A stretch of 64,000 bases of DNA from assembly GCF_001676155.1 (NCBI RefSeq), contig NZ_LZEW01000001.1:1240001-1304000 (forward strand). Reading direction: 5' to 3'. Positions 52,427 to 62,479 of this stretch are shown here, piece by piece. The translations under genes were made by a program, and so were the position numbers. The notes below the pieces were generated by a model. That model did not search any database. It saw nothing but the letters and a program-made list of their open reading frames with translations, and was not told the DNA's origin. The DNA comes from Morganella psychrotolerans. GTDB lineage: Bacteria; Pseudomonadota; Gammaproteobacteria; Enterobacterales; Enterobacteriaceae. Within the stretch, counting starts at the first letter, position 1; the number at the start of each line of letters is the position of its first letter.

Positions 52427-53641
52427 ATGAATATAATAAGAAAATCCGACAAACTCGATAATGTCTGTTATGACATTCGCGGGCCTGTGCTCAAGGAGGC
52501 TAAACGTCTCGAAGAGGAAGGCCAGAAAGTTCTCAAGCTGAATATCGGAAATCCTGCGCCATTTGGTTTTGATGCGCCGGATGAAATTCTGGTTGACGTG
52601 ATCCGCAACCTGCCGAGCTCACAGGGCTACAGTGATTCCAAAGGTCTGTACTCCGCCCGTAAAGCCATTGTTCAGTTCTATCAGGAACGCGACATGCGCG
52701 ACATGACCGTTGAAGATGTTTACATCGGCAATGGCGTCTCAGAACTTATTGTGCAATCCATGCAGGCGCTGCTGAACAACGGCGACGAAATGCTGGTCCC
52801 TGCTCCGGATTACCCGCTGTGGACGGGGGCGGTAGCACTTTCCGGCGGTAATGCTGTTCACTATATGTGTGACGAAGAACAGGGCTGGATGCCGGATATC
52901 GACGATATCAAAAAGAAAATCACCCCGCGTACCCGCGGCATTGTGGTGATTAACCCGAATAACCCGACCGGGGCTGTCTACAGTAAAGATTTGTTACAGG
53001 AGATTGTCGAAATTGCGCGGCAAAATGACCTGATTATCTTTGCTGATGAAATTTACGACAAAATTCTGTATGACGATGCCGTTCACCATTCTATTGCAGC
53101 AATGGCTCCGGATTTACTGACTGTGACCTTTAACGGGCTGTCAAAAACCTACCGTGTCGCCGGTTTCCGTCAGGGCTGGATGGTACTGAACGGACCGAAA
53201 AAACACGCAAAAGGCTATATTGAAGGTCTGGAAATGCTTGCATCCATGCGTCTGTGCGCTAACGTCCCGATGCAGCATGCCATTCAGACCGCAATCGGCG
53301 GCTATCAGAGCATCAACGAATTTATCCAGCCGGGCGGTCGTCTGTATGAACAGCGTAACAAAGCATGGGAACTGATTAACCAGATCCCGGGCTGCTCCTG
53401 CGTAAAACCGATGGGCGCACTTTATATGTTCCCTAAATTTGATGCCAAACGCTTTAATATCCACGATGACCAGAAAATGATCCTCGACCTGCTGTTACAG
53501 GAAAAAGTATTGCTGGTTCAGGGAACTGCCTTTAACTGGCCGGAGCCGAACCACTTCCGTATTGTGACACTGCCGCGTGAAGATGAGCTGGAGCAGGCTA
53601 TCAGCAAATTCGGGCGTTTTCTCTCCCACTACCGTCAGTAA
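52427..53641 (+). CDS. alaA: AlaA (YfbQ) glutamate-pyruvate aminotransferase
   Basis: PLP-dependent class I aminotransferase making alanine from pyruvate and glutamate, 404 aa (E. coli 405). The PLP lysine is in FNGLSKTYRVAGFRQGW; NPNNPTGAVYS and ADEIYDKILYDD are the cofactor-binding signatures. The position next to lrhA and yfbR is the same as in E. coli. A hairpin and an ERIC fragment follow. Confidence 0.96.
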   Translation: MNIIRKSDKLDNVCYDIRGPVLKEAKRLEEEGQKVLKLNIGNPAPFGFDAPDEILVDVIRNLPSSQGYSDSKGLYSARKAIVQFYQERDMRDMTVEDVYIGNGVSELIVQSMQALLNNGDEMLVPAPDYPLWTGAVALSGGNAVHYMCDEEQGWMPDIDDIKKKITPRTRGIVVINPNNPTGAVYSKDLLQEIVEIARQNDLIIFADEIYDKILYDDAVHHSIAAMAPDLLTVTFNGLSKTYRVAGFRQGWMVLNGPKKHAKGYIEGLEMLASMRLCANVPMQHAIQTAIGGYQSINEFIQPGGRLYEQRNKAWELINQIPGCSCVKPMGALYMFPKFDAKRFNIHDDQKMILDLLLQEKVLLVQGTAFNWPEPNHFRIVTLPREDELEQAISKFGRFLSHYRQ

Positions 53642-53661
53642 TCTGTTTACAGGTTTGTGTA

Positions 53662-53692
53662 CAACGGCTTCCGCACAGGAGGCCGTTTTTAT
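53662..53692 (+). terminator. Terminator of alaA
   Basis: Stem aacggc-tcc / gga-gccgtt with small bulges, followed by five T residues, 20 nt after the stop. Confidence 0.7.
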
Positions 53693-53693
53693 T

Positions 53694-53769
53694 CATACCC
53701 AACGTCATTCAGGATGCAGGCAGGCTGAGTGCGGCCAACGAACCTGCAGTTTGAATGGATAAGGGTATA
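53694..53769 (+). repeat. ERIC fragment with internal deletion
   Basis: Both ends and the gccaacgaacctgcag part are present; about 50 bp of the centre is missing. Confidence 0.75.
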
Positions 53770-53837
53770 CATCCGGTTAAGAACATCGCAAAATAACTAA
53801 TATCACTTTTATCATGCTGCTGTCAGGAATGCTGTTT

Positions 53838-54420
53838 ATGAGTTACTTTTTTGCCCACCTTTCACGTCTGAAACTAATCACCCGCTGGCCGCTGATGCGC
53901 AACGTAATCGCGGAAAATGTGTCAGAGCACAGCCTTCAGGTTGCGTTTGTCGCGCACGCACTTGCTGTGATTAAGAACCGAAAATTCGGTGGCTCGCTTA
54001 ACCCGGAAAAAATTGCCATGCTGGCGATGTATCATGATGCCAGTGAAGTGATCACCGGCGACCTGCCGACACCGATTAAGTATTACAATCCGCAGATTGC
54101 ACATGAATACAAAAAAAATTGAGCGCATGGCGCAGAAAAAATTGCTGGCCATGATCCCGGAAGAATTACAGGCAGATTTTGCCCCGATCCTCGATGAAGA
54201 TGCACATTCAGAAGACGATGCAGCGATTGTCAAACAGGCAGATGCCCTATGTGCGTACCTGAAATGTCTGGAAGAGATAGGTGCCGGTAATACCGAATTC
54301 AATCTGGCGAAAGCCCGGCTGGAAAAGACACTCGAAGAGCGCAGCAGCCCGGAAATGGACTATTTTCGCGAGGTATTTATCCCGGGATTCAGCCTGTCAC
54401 TGGATGAGATAAGTCAGTAA
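53838..54420 (+). CDS. yfbR: YfbR 5'-deoxynucleotidase, frameshifted in this sequence
   Basis: HD-domain phosphatase that dephosphorylates deoxynucleoside 5'-monophosphates such as dCMP/dAMP. The metal-binding residues are in [15 protein letters not shown] and [16 protein letters not shown]. The first frame stops at EYKKN. Removing one base from the A8 run at 54111-54118 gives [14 protein letters not shown], and the second frame runs to EMDYFREVF ... LSLDEISQ. The restored length is 193 aa (E. coli 199). The ATG at 53838 follows AGGA and gives the family start. Confidence 0.93.
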
Positions 54421-54435
54421 CCCGGAGTTCCCGAA

Positions 54436-54820
54436 ATGAATGAAACAGATTTATTCAGGTTGCTTATCCGTCAGGAAAAAATATTGCACCGCCCGTTATA
54501 CCGCAATGATAAATCTGTTCTGAATACGCTGTTACATACCGATTTTTTTTGAATTTTGCCAGTCGGGTGTGTCAACAGATAAAAAAGATACTGTAGGCGG
54601 ACTGAATAATCCTGTCACCTGTGCGCAGCAAATCTATTCAGAAAATTATCACTGTGCGCGGATCAGCAGTAACAGCGTACTGATGACTTACCGCAGTTTT
54701 CAGTTTGCCGGAGAAAAATGCATCAAAGCAACTAACCGCGCTTCCCTGTGGTTTGAAACCACCCCGGATCATTGGCAGTTGCGTTTTCATCAGGGAACTC
54801 CGTCAGAACGGGAACAGTAA
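54436..54820 (+). CDS. DUF4440/NTF2-like small protein, frameshifted in this sequence
   Basis: The frame starts [18 protein letters not shown], 15 nt after yfbR with a GGAG before it, and stops after TDFF. Removing one base from the T8 run at 54543-54550 gives [20 protein letters not shown] and reads on to 54820, about 127 aa. The pattern (N-terminal helix, then a cone of strands with [11 protein letters not shown] and [22 protein letters not shown]) is that of NTF2-like DUF4440 proteins. The ligand is unknown. Its last 18 bp overlap the end of the convergent yfbS gene. Confidence 0.75.
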
Positions 54821-56635
54821 CGGGATAACCGCAATACTGATAAGCATCACCACAAAGGTAAACGGCACCCCGATTTTGACAAAATCGCTGAATGTATAAT
54901 GCCCGGGACCGAGTATCAGCGTATTTACCGGTGAAGAAACCGGTGTCATAAAGGCGGCTGAAGCCGCGACGCCCACCACCATCGCAAACGGCAGCGGTGA
55001 AACCTGCATTTCATACGCCGCCTGAATAGCAATCGGTGCCATCAGTACGGCTGTCGCCGTATTCGAAATAAACAACCCGATGGTGGCACACAATATAAAC
55101 AGGGCTGTCAGCATCACATGCGGTCCCATGTTCCCCGCCACATCCATCAGCCCTTTAACTATCAGCGTGATCCCGCCGGTTTTTTGTAATGCCAGGGCAA
55201 ACGGCATCATCCCGACGATCAAAATAATACTCGGCCAGTGTATGCTGCGGTATGCGCTCTCCATATCAATACAGCGGAATTTCCCCATCAGCAGGCAGGC
55301 TATCAGCGCCGCAATGAAATTCGGGATCTCATTTGTCACCATCATCGCCACCATCAGAGCAAGACAAAACAGGGCATGCGGTGCCTGTGACGCTGCCGGA
55401 ACCACTGTTTCAACCTCTGCGGCAAGGTTGAGGACAATAAAGTGGCGGCGCTTGGTGGCAAGTATGCGGATAAGTTTCCAGTCACCGACCACCAGCAGGA
55501 TATCCCCCAGTTGCAGAGGCTCATCCACAATATTGCCGCTGAGGGCTTTTCCTTCGCGGCGCACCCCGAGCACATTCAGCCCGTAACGGGTACGAAACCC
55601 GATATCGCGCAGACCTTTTCCGATTAATTCACTTTCCGGATTCAGGGAGACTTCCGCCATTCCCACATTACGTGCCTGCTCCGAGAAATATTCGCCGCGC
55701 AGGATCATCGGCTCCAGCATTTGCTCAGCACAGAACTCACGCAAATCTGTATCACCGGCGGACATATCAATCAGCAGAACATCGCGGTCACGCAGTTCCA
55801 TACCTCCGGTTGCACCGACCATCACGCGGCGAAAATGCCGCCAACGCTCGATCCCCACAATATTGGCACCGTAGCGGGTGCGCAGATGAAGTTCATCGAG
55901 TGTTTTACCGATAAGCGGTGAGCCGTTGCGGACAGCCAGACGCCGGGCGCGTCCGCTCAGTTTGTAATCACGGATAAGGTCGCGGAATGTGCGCTGCACG
56001 CCATCACCTGCTTTTTCCGGCTGGTTACTGCCCAGCCAGTGCCGGGCAACCAGCATATAAGCGACACCCGCGAGTAAAACCAGTATGCCGATCGGGGTAA
56101 TTGAGAAGAAATTAAAACCTTTGATCCCTTCCGTTTCCAGAAGACTGTTCACGACCATATTCGGTGGCGTGGCAACCAGCGTCATCATTCCGCTGATAAG
56201 CCCGGCAAAGCCGAGCGGCATCATCAGCCGGGAGGGAGAGATCTTCATGCGGGCAGAAACACTCAGTACCACAGGGATAAAAATAGCGACCACACCGGTT
56301 GAGCTCATAAACGCGCCCAGCCCCGCCACACTCACCATCAGGAAAACCAGCAGTTTTGTTTCACCGGAGCCTGCAACGCGCACCAGCCAGTCGCCCATCT
56401 GGTAGGCAACACCGGTGCGCACTAATCCCTCCCCGATGACAAACAGGGCGGCAATCAGCAGAATATTGGGATCACTAAAGCCGGCAACGGCTTCAGTTAA
56501 GGTAAGCGTACCACTGAGTACGAATGCGATGATCACCAACAGCGCCACAACATCCATCCGGACTTTGTTGGTGGTAAATAAAACAATGGCAATAAAAAGC
56601 AGGGTTAATACCCACGCAAGTTCCGTATTCACCAA
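54803..56635 (-). CDS. yfbS: YfbS, SLC13/CitT-type transporter with TrkA_C domains
   Basis: Inner-membrane protein of 610 aa, equal in length to E. coli YfbS. N-terminal spans with [16 protein letters not shown] and C-terminal spans with [16 protein letters not shown] form the divalent-anion symporter fold. Between them, about residues 205-370, lie two cytoplasmic RCK/TrkA_C regulatory domains (for example [20 protein letters not shown] and [20 protein letters not shown]). The substrate is unknown. It overlaps the convergent DUF4440 gene by 18 bp. Confidence 0.93.
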   Translation of the reverse strand: MVNTELAWVLTLLFIAIVLFTTNKVRMDVVALLVIIAFVLSGTLTLTEAVAGFSDPNILLIAALFVIGEGLVRTGVAYQMGDWLVRVAGSGETKLLVFLMVSVAGLGAFMSSTGVVAIFIPVVLSVSARMKISPSRLMMPLGFAGLISGMMTLVATPPNMVVNSLLETEGIKGFNFFSITPIGILVLLAGVAYMLVARHWLGSNQPEKAGDGVQRTFRDLIRDYKLSGRARRLAVRNGSPLIGKTLDELHLRTRYGANIVGIERWRHFRRVMVGATGGMELRDRDVLLIDMSAGDTDLREFCAEQMLEPMILRGEYFSEQARNVGMAEVSLNPESELIGKGLRDIGFRTRYGLNVLGVRREGKALSGNIVDEPLQLGDILLVVGDWKLIRILATKRRHFIVLNLAAEVETVVPAASQAPHALFCLALMVAMMVTNEIPNFIAALIACLLMGKFRCIDMESAYRSIHWPSIILIVGMMPFALALQKTGGITLIVKGLMDVAGNMGPHVMLTALFILCATIGLFISNTATAVLMAPIAIQAAYEMQVSPLPFAMVVGVAASAAFMTPVSSPVNTLILGPGHYTFSDFVKIGVPFTFVVMLISIAVIPLLFPF

Positions 56636-56749
56636 CGACCTCTTTCGTCAATGCCCGGACAGCCAACATCCTGTCTCACAGTTTTTTTGTCAACGTACCA
56701 ATCCCGCATTTTCACACACATCCGTGCGGGAGTTGATGCCGGGTATTGT

Positions 56750-57418
56750 TCAGCCCGGCAGGCAGGTCAGCGTAACAGAGCCGTCCGCTGCTTTATCCAC
56801 CTGTAATTGCGTCAGTGAATTCACCCGCAGCGCCAGTTCATCTGTACGCGGTGTTCCGGGTGGTACATGCACAGCAATGACTTTACATCCGGCATCAAGA
56901 CCGGATAACAGCCCGGCGGTGGCATCTTCAAAAACAAAACAGTCCTGCGGTGCCAGCCCCAGTTTTTCCGCCCCGAGCAGATAAGGCTCCGGATGCGGTT
57001 TACCCCGGGTGATATTGTCTGCGGTCACCCAGGCGTCCGGCTCCGCAAGACCTGCGGCGGTATGGCGGGGACGCGCAATCGCCACAGTACCGGAAGTGAC
57101 TATCGCCCAGGGAATACCAAGAGATTGCAGGCGCAGCAACAACGCTTTTGCCCCGGGTAAATCTGTCACTTCGCCGCTTTCGCGGATTTCCATCTCTGTT
57201 ACCCACGCCAGTTGTGCGGCAATTTCTGCATTATCCGCATCCGGCAGGAAATGGCGGATAGACTCCACCGCCGGTTTTCCGTGGATAAACTGCTTCACGT
57301 CTTCTTCATCCGCCCCGATCCGGCGGGCAAATGCCAGCCAGGCGCGCTCAACGACATGCAGGGAATCTGCCAGTGTACCGTCCAGATCAAACAGAAAGCC
57401 TTTTGCAGTCAATGCCAT
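56750..57418 (-). CDS. hxpA: HxpA (YfbT) sugar phosphatase, HAD superfamily
   Basis: Cytosolic HAD phosphatase of 222 aa (E. coli YfbT 216), acting on hexitol and sugar phosphates. The nucleophile motif is FLFDLDGTLADS, motif II is AIVTSGT, and motifs III/IV are KPHPEPYLLGAEKLG and FEDATAGLLSG. The order yfbS-yfbT-yfbU matches E. coli. The product ends close to 56750 with no strong terminator seen. Confidence 0.9.
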   Translation of the reverse strand: MALTAKGFLFDLDGTLADSLHVVERAWLAFARRIGADEEDVKQFIHGKPAVESIRHFLPDADNAEIAAQLAWVTEMEIRESGEVTDLPGAKALLLRLQSLGIPWAIVTSGTVAIARPRHTAAGLAEPDAWVTADNITRGKPHPEPYLLGAEKLGLAPQDCFVFEDATAGLLSGLDAGCKVIAVHVPPGTPRTDELALRVNSLTQLQVDKAADGSVTLTCLPG

Positions 57419-57461
57419 TTGTGCCTCTCAGAATGCGGATAAAGTAAGGGGTCAGCTAAAA

Positions 57462-57956
57462 TCAGGCGTTAAGAACCTGATTAATTTCCACTTCGCTCAG
57501 GTGATACTGACGCGGGCAGCCATGCCATGCACCCAGCATACGGACATATTTATCCCACATTGGTGTCTGGGAGTTAAAACCGTGGCTGCCGCTGTCAAAG
57601 TGCGTATAACGCCCTTCGGTATTAACCAGGAAGCGGACATAACTTAAATAGCGGGCTTCAGTCGCCGCATCGAAACCTAAGAAGTGGATACGGCGTGCAT
57701 CAATATCAGCCGCATTTTTCAGGTTATCAAAGGAGATACGCAGTGCATGGTACATTTCCATCATATCAATCACGCGGCGGCAGATATCTTCCGGTAATTC
57801 ACCGAAATCGCGATCCAATTCGCGCATCTGTAACCCGAAGCCACGTTCAATAATAGTCTGCTGGCGGCGGTAACGCTCGGCATTATCCGGATCCATCATT
57901 GCCATCATTTTATATTGGTTAGAGAGGATAAGGCGTTGGGCGTTATTCATTTCCAT
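57462..57956 (-). CDS. yfbU: YfbU family protein
   Basis: A 164-aa protein almost identical in wording to E. coli YfbU ([39 protein letters not shown]). It is all-helical with no catalytic motif. It is a conserved soluble protein of unknown biochemical function; E. coli YfbU has been linked to cell death after severe damage. Start after AGGAGAT. Confidence 0.92.
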   Translation of the reverse strand: MEMNNAQRLILSNQYKMMAMMDPDNAERYRRQQTIIERGFGLQMRELDRDFGELPEDICRRVIDMMEMYHALRISFDNLKNAADIDARRIHFLGFDAATEARYLSYVRFLVNTEGRYTHFDSGSHGFNSQTPMWDKYVRMLGAWHGCPRQYHLSEVEINQVLNA

Positions 57957-58149
57957 GGTGTATCTCCTGAAAAGGTAATCCGGTGTATGTCGGAATCATC
58001 GCATTACTCAATTCTATAAGATAGTGAAATGCACCCCTTTTTTGATCCCGGCGGGGAATTTTAAACAGGTATTTATCCCCGGTCAGTAAATGCCTGAAAA
58101 CACATAGCTGAATCGATTAATAAATGAAAGACCGGGAAATGACGGATTT

Positions 58150-58605
58150 TTATAAATCATCCAGAAATGAGTTATCCAATTGCTTAAAGGCGCGTTTGAG
58201 TAATTCTGCCAGCGCCATATAGTCCGGTGTTCCTTCCACAGGGGCAATCGCAATACCGGCTTCACTGAATTTAGCGCGGATCTCATGAAACCAGTTCAGC
58301 AGACCGGCAGGCAACGGAGTGGCGGCGCGCCGTCCTAACCACCATAATCCCTGTAGCGGCAGAGAACAGGCAAAAAGAGCGGTTGCAATAGCGGGACCTA
58401 AGGCTCCCCCGAGGGCTATCTGCCAGGTCAGGGTAAATACGGCAACAGGCGGCATAAAACGGATACCAAAACGGGTCGCTTTAATGACACGGTTCTCCGG
58501 GAAAACCGGTGCAAGCTGCTTTACCACAGGCCAGAGTGTGGCATAGCGCTGACCAAGGCGCAGAGAACGGAATAAGCCCTGCTTTTCCGGTGCGTTCATA
58601 GGCAT
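58150..58605 (-). CDS. yfbV: YfbV inner-membrane protein (DUF412)
   Basis: A 151-aa protein, equal to E. coli YfbV, with two membrane spans (about residues 50-95, [18 protein letters not shown] and [18 protein letters not shown]) and a soluble C-terminal tail ending [21 protein letters not shown]-type residues. E. coli YfbV influences insulation of the Ter macrodomain. The ATG at 58605 has GAGG five nt upstream. It is divergent from ackA, as in E. coli. Confidence 0.92.
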   Translation of the reverse strand: MPMNAPEKQGLFRSLRLGQRYATLWPVVKQLAPVFPENRVIKATRFGIRFMPPVAVFTLTWQIALGGALGPAIATALFACSLPLQGLWWLGRRAATPLPAGLLNWFHEIRAKFSEAGIAIAPVEGTPDYMALAELLKRAFKQLDNSFLDDL

Positions 58606-58973
58606 TATGACCTCAATCAATAAAAAACATAATAATTAAAATATGGCTACAAACAGTCAAAATATTTTTGTAGGATTAAGTATATTTTGAATTTGCTGTC
58701 ATCTGCGGGTATGCTACGCCCGTTTAATCACGGTGAAATAATCCTGTAGTAATTATTTTGTCTGATGTCGTCTTTTTCAAGGGCAAAATGTGTTTTTTTT
58801 TGCGCTTTAACATGTAAGACAACGTATTATAACAATGTTTGCCGTCTGATATAAAATTTGCATGATGTTAATCATGAACAGCGCTGAAATAATGCGCTAC
58901 GCTTAGATAGATTACGTTTTAACCACTGTCTTAATACATAAGACTTATCCACAACACGATTATAGGTAATTCC
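58606..58973. other. Divergent yfbV/ackA regulatory region
   Basis: About 370 bp without a gene. AT-rich, with a small perfect hairpin, gtctta/taagac, near 58928-58944. No FNR or ArcA site could be placed convincingly. Confidence 0.4.
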
Positions 58974-60176
58974 ATGTCAAGTAAGCTGGTACTCGTACTT
59001 AACTGCGGTAGTTCTTCACTGAAATTTGCAATCATTGACCCTACATCCGGTGATGAATATCTGACGGGTCTGGCGGAGTGTTTTAACCTGCCGGAAGCAC
59101 GTATCAAGTGGAAAATGGATGGTGCTAAACACGAAGCACAACTGGGCGCAGGTGCTGCACACAGTGAAGCGCTGCGTTTCATCGTGAAAGATATCATGGG
59201 TGCCAAACCTGAGCTGTCTGCACAGATCGGCGCTATCGGTCACCGTCTGGTTCACGGTGGTGAGAAATTTGCTCACTCTGTTATCGTCACTGATGAAGTT
59301 ATCAAAGCAATGGAAGAGTGTTCTGCTTTTGCTCCGTTGCACAACCCGGCTAACCTGTTAGGCGTTGAAGAAGCGCTTCAAGCGTTCCCGCACCTGGCTG
59401 ATAAAAACGTCGGCGTTTTCGATACTGCTTTCCATCAGACTATGCCTGAAGAAGCGTATCTGTATGCCCTGCCGTACAGCCTGTACAAAGAGCACGGTAT
59501 CCGCCGCTATGGTTTCCACGGTACAAGCCACTATTTCGTGAGCCGTGAAGCCGCTAAAATGCTGAACAAACCGGTTGAAGAACTGAACGTCATTACCTGT
59601 CACTTAGGTAACGGTGGTTCTGTTGCTGCTATCGTTAACGGTGAATGTGTTGATACTTCTATGGGTCTGACTCCGCTGGAAGGTCTGGTAATGGGTACGC
59701 GCTCAGGCGATATCGACCCGGCTATCATTTTCCATCTGCATGATTCAATGGGTATGAGCGTTGATGCTATCAATACTATGCTGACTAAAGAATCAGGTCT
59801 GCAGGGTCTGACTGAAGTCACCAGCGACTGCCGTTATGTTGAAGAAAACTACGGTGAAAAAGCTGATGCAACCCGCGCAATGAATGTATTCTGTCACCGT
59901 CTGGCAAAATACGTGGGCGGCTATGCAACGCTGATGGAAGGTCGTCTGGATGCTATCATCTTCACCGGCGGTATCGGTGAGAATGCTGCGATGGTCCGCG
60001 AGCACACGTTAAATAAACTGGCTCTGCTCGGCTTTAAACTGGATCACGAACGTAACCTGGCTGCCCGTTTCGGTAATGCAGGTAAGATCACAACAGATGA
60101 CAGCAGCATCGCACTGGTTATCCCGACTAACGAAGAATTAGTCATTGCACAAGACGCCGCGCGTCTGACTGCATAA
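58974..60176 (+). CDS. ackA: AckA acetate kinase
   Basis: Makes acetate and ATP from acetyl phosphate (and the reverse), 400 aa as in E. coli. ASKHA-fold signatures: [15 protein letters not shown] at the start, the catalytic Asp region [10 protein letters not shown], the Arg loop [13 protein letters not shown] and the ATP-binding [11 protein letters not shown] and [15 protein letters not shown]. Codons look like those of a highly expressed gene. It is the first gene of the ackA-pta operon. Confidence 0.97.
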   Translation: MSSKLVLVLNCGSSSLKFAIIDPTSGDEYLTGLAECFNLPEARIKWKMDGAKHEAQLGAGAAHSEALRFIVKDIMGAKPELSAQIGAIGHRLVHGGEKFAHSVIVTDEVIKAMEECSAFAPLHNPANLLGVEEALQAFPHLADKNVGVFDTAFHQTMPEEAYLYALPYSLYKEHGIRRYGFHGTSHYFVSREAAKMLNKPVEELNVITCHLGNGGSVAAIVNGECVDTSMGLTPLEGLVMGTRSGDIDPAIIFHLHDSMGMSVDAINTMLTKESGLQGLTEVTSDCRYVEENYGEKADATRAMNVFCHRLAKYVGGYATLMEGRLDAIIFTGGIGENAAMVREHTLNKLALLGFKLDHERNLAARFGNAGKITTDDSSIALVIPTNEELVIAQDAARLTA

Positions 60177-60185
60177 TCTTTGCTC

Positions 60186-60214
60186 TCCGCCGGCGCCCGC
60201 CGGCGGATTTATTT
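60186..60214 (+). terminator. Intercistronic hairpin between ackA and pta
   Basis: A perfect GC-rich inverted repeat, tccgccggcg/cgccggcgga, followed by tttatttt. It resembles a terminator, so it may reduce pta expression relative to ackA or protect the upstream mRNA. Confidence 0.65.
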
Positions 60215-60248
60215 TGAACACCGAATTGTGAAAAAATAAGAGGTTCAT

Positions 60249-62393
60249 GTGTCCCGTACTATTATCCTCATTCCTACCGGCACCAGTGTTGGTTTAAGCA
60301 GCGTCAGCCTCGGGGTTGTCCGCTCAATGGAACAAAAAGGCGTCAGCCTGAGCTTTTTCAAACCTATCGCGCAACCACGCCATGCCGGTACTGAAGATCA
60401 GACCACCAATATCTTACGTGCCCACTCTTCCCTGAAAATGGCCGAGCCGCTGGATATGGATTATGTTGAATCCATGCTGACCAGCGACAAAAAAGATATC
60501 CTGATGGAAGAAATTGTTGCCCGTTACCACGACCACACTCAGGGTGCAGAAGTTATCCTGATCGAAGGTCTGGTTCCGACCCGCAACTATCCGCACGCAC
60601 AATCACTGAACTACGATATCGCTCAGACCCTGGGCGCGGAAATCGTATTCGTAACTGCACCGGGCAATGATACCGCGGCAGAAGTGAAAGAGCGTCTGGA
60701 ACTTATCCGCAATGAATTTGGTGGTCATAAGAACACCAGCATTGCCGGTGTGATCGTCAATAAAGTAAATGCACCTGTTGATGAACAAGGCCGTACCCGC
60801 CCTGACCTGTCAGAAATCTTTGATGACTCGTCCAAAGCGGTTATCGCGCACCTGAGCGCGGACGACCTGAAATCCCTGCCACTGCCGGTTGTCGGCTGTG
60901 TGCCATGGAATTTCGACCTGATTGCCACCCGTGCAATCGATATGGCGAATCACTTAGGCGCAAAAATTGTTAACGAAGGCGATATCAAAACCCGCCGCGT
61001 TAAATCTGTGACTTTCTGTGCGCGCAGCATTCCTCATATGCTGGAGCACTTCCGTCCGGGTTCCCTGCTGGTGACGTCTGCTGATCGTCCTGACGTGCTG
61101 GTTTCTGCCTGCCTGGCAGCGATGAACGGCGTGGAAATCGGTGCTATCCTGCTGACCGGCGGTTATAAAATCGACGACAGCATCGCGAAACTGTGCGAGC
61201 GCGCTTTTGAAACCGGCCTGCCAATCTTCACTGTCAACAGCAACACCTGGCAGACCTCGCTGAACCTGCAAAGTTTCAGCCTGGAAGTCCCTGCTGACGA
61301 CCGTGAGCGTATTGAACTGGTTCAGAACTATGTTGCCGGTCACATCGATACCAAATGGATCGATTCCCTGGTTGCAGACTCAGAGCGTCCGAACCGTCTG
61401 TCGCCTCCGGCATTCCGTTACCTGTTAACTGAACTGGCACGTAAAGCGAAAAAACGTGTTGTTCTGCCTGAAGGTGATGAGCCACGTACCGTTAAAGCCG
61501 CTGCAATCTGCGCTGAACGCGGTCTGGCGACCTGCGTACTGTTAGGTGACCCGGAAGAAATCCGCCGTGTTGCAGCAGCACAGGGCGTTGAACTGGGTAC
61601 AGGTATCGAGCTGGTTGATCCGAAAGACATCCGCGAGCTGTATGTTCCGCGTCTGGTTGAGCTGCGTAAGAGCAAAGGCATGACAGAAGTCGTTGCCCGC
61701 GAGCAGTTACAGGATAACGTGGTTCTCGGCACACTGATGCTGGAGCAGGATAAAGTAGACGGTCTGGTATCCGGTGCGGTTCACACCACAGCGAATACTA
61801 TTCGTCCACCGTTACAGTTAATCAAAACAGCACCGGGCAGCTCACTGGTTTCATCTGTGTTCTTCATGCTGATGCCGGAAGAAGTGCTGGTCTATGGTGA
61901 CTGTGCGATTAACCCGGATCCGAATCCTGAACAGCTTGCTGAGATTGCCATTCAGTCCGCTGATTCTGTAAAACTGTTCGGTATCGACCCGCGCGTTGCG
62001 ATGATCTCTTACTCTACCGGCACATCCGGTCAGGGTGATGATGTTGAGAAAGTCCGCGAAGCGACCCGCATTGCCAAGGAAAAACGTCCTGATCTGTGCA
62101 TCGATGGTCCGTTACAGTATGACGCCGCTGTGATGGCTGACGTTGCTAAAACCAAAGCACCAGACTCACCGGTTGCAGGCAGAGCAAACGTCTTCATCTT
62201 CCCTGACCTGAACACCGGTAACACCACGTATAAAGCGGTTCAGCGTTCAGCAGACCTGGTGTCTATCGGACCGATGCTGCAAGGCATGCGTAAACCGGTT
62301 AATGACCTGTCACGCGGTGCGTTAGTTGATGATATTGCTTATACCATCGCACTGACTGCTATTCAGGCAGCACAGAACGACGCTAAAAAATAA
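60249..62393 (+). CDS. pta: Pta phosphate acetyltransferase (long form)
   Basis: Interconverts acetyl-CoA and acetyl phosphate, 714 aa as in E. coli. The N-terminal P-loop-like regulatory domain starts [20 protein letters not shown]; a DRTGG-type middle domain follows; the C-terminal catalytic domain (about 390-714) has [37 protein letters not shown] and [16 protein letters not shown]. Start GTG at 60249 after AAGAGG. Confidence 0.97.
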   Translation: MSRTIILIPTGTSVGLSSVSLGVVRSMEQKGVSLSFFKPIAQPRHAGTEDQTTNILRAHSSLKMAEPLDMDYVESMLTSDKKDILMEEIVARYHDHTQGAEVILIEGLVPTRNYPHAQSLNYDIAQTLGAEIVFVTAPGNDTAAEVKERLELIRNEFGGHKNTSIAGVIVNKVNAPVDEQGRTRPDLSEIFDDSSKAVIAHLSADDLKSLPLPVVGCVPWNFDLIATRAIDMANHLGAKIVNEGDIKTRRVKSVTFCARSIPHMLEHFRPGSLLVTSADRPDVLVSACLAAMNGVEIGAILLTGGYKIDDSIAKLCERAFETGLPIFTVNSNTWQTSLNLQSFSLEVPADDRERIELVQNYVAGHIDTKWIDSLVADSERPNRLSPPAFRYLLTELARKAKKRVVLPEGDEPRTVKAAAICAERGLATCVLLGDPEEIRRVAAAQGVELGTGIELVDPKDIRELYVPRLVELRKSKGMTEVVAREQLQDNVVLGTLMLEQDKVDGLVSGAVHTTANTIRPPLQLIKTAPGSSLVSSVFFMLMPEEVLVYGDCAINPDPNPEQLAEIAIQSADSVKLFGIDPRVAMISYSTGTSGQGDDVEKVREATRIAKEKRPDLCIDGPLQYDAAVMADVAKTKAPDSPVAGRANVFIFPDLNTGNTTYKAVQRSADLVSIGPMLQGMRKPVNDLSRGALVDDIAYTIALTAIQAAQNDAKK

Positions 62394-62410
62394 GTTTTAG
62401 TCGCTACTGA

Positions 62411-62447
62411 AAATCCCGGCCGGAGAAATCCGGCCGGGATTTTTTTA
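62411..62447. terminator. Terminator after pta
   Basis: A perfect 12-bp stem, aaatcccggccgg/ccggccgggattt, with a 5-nt loop and a T7 tail; the A side can also serve the convergent DAHP synthase gene. Confidence 0.93.
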
Positions 62448-62479
62448 TCTGTCATATTTAATTATGACTTATACAGCCA

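Noticed and set aside
2572-54820. Programmed ribosomal frameshifting as the cause of the split genes
   Set aside because: The sites lack consistent slippery heptamers with downstream structures, occur in a dozen unrelated genes, and nearly all need removal of exactly one base from an A/T run.
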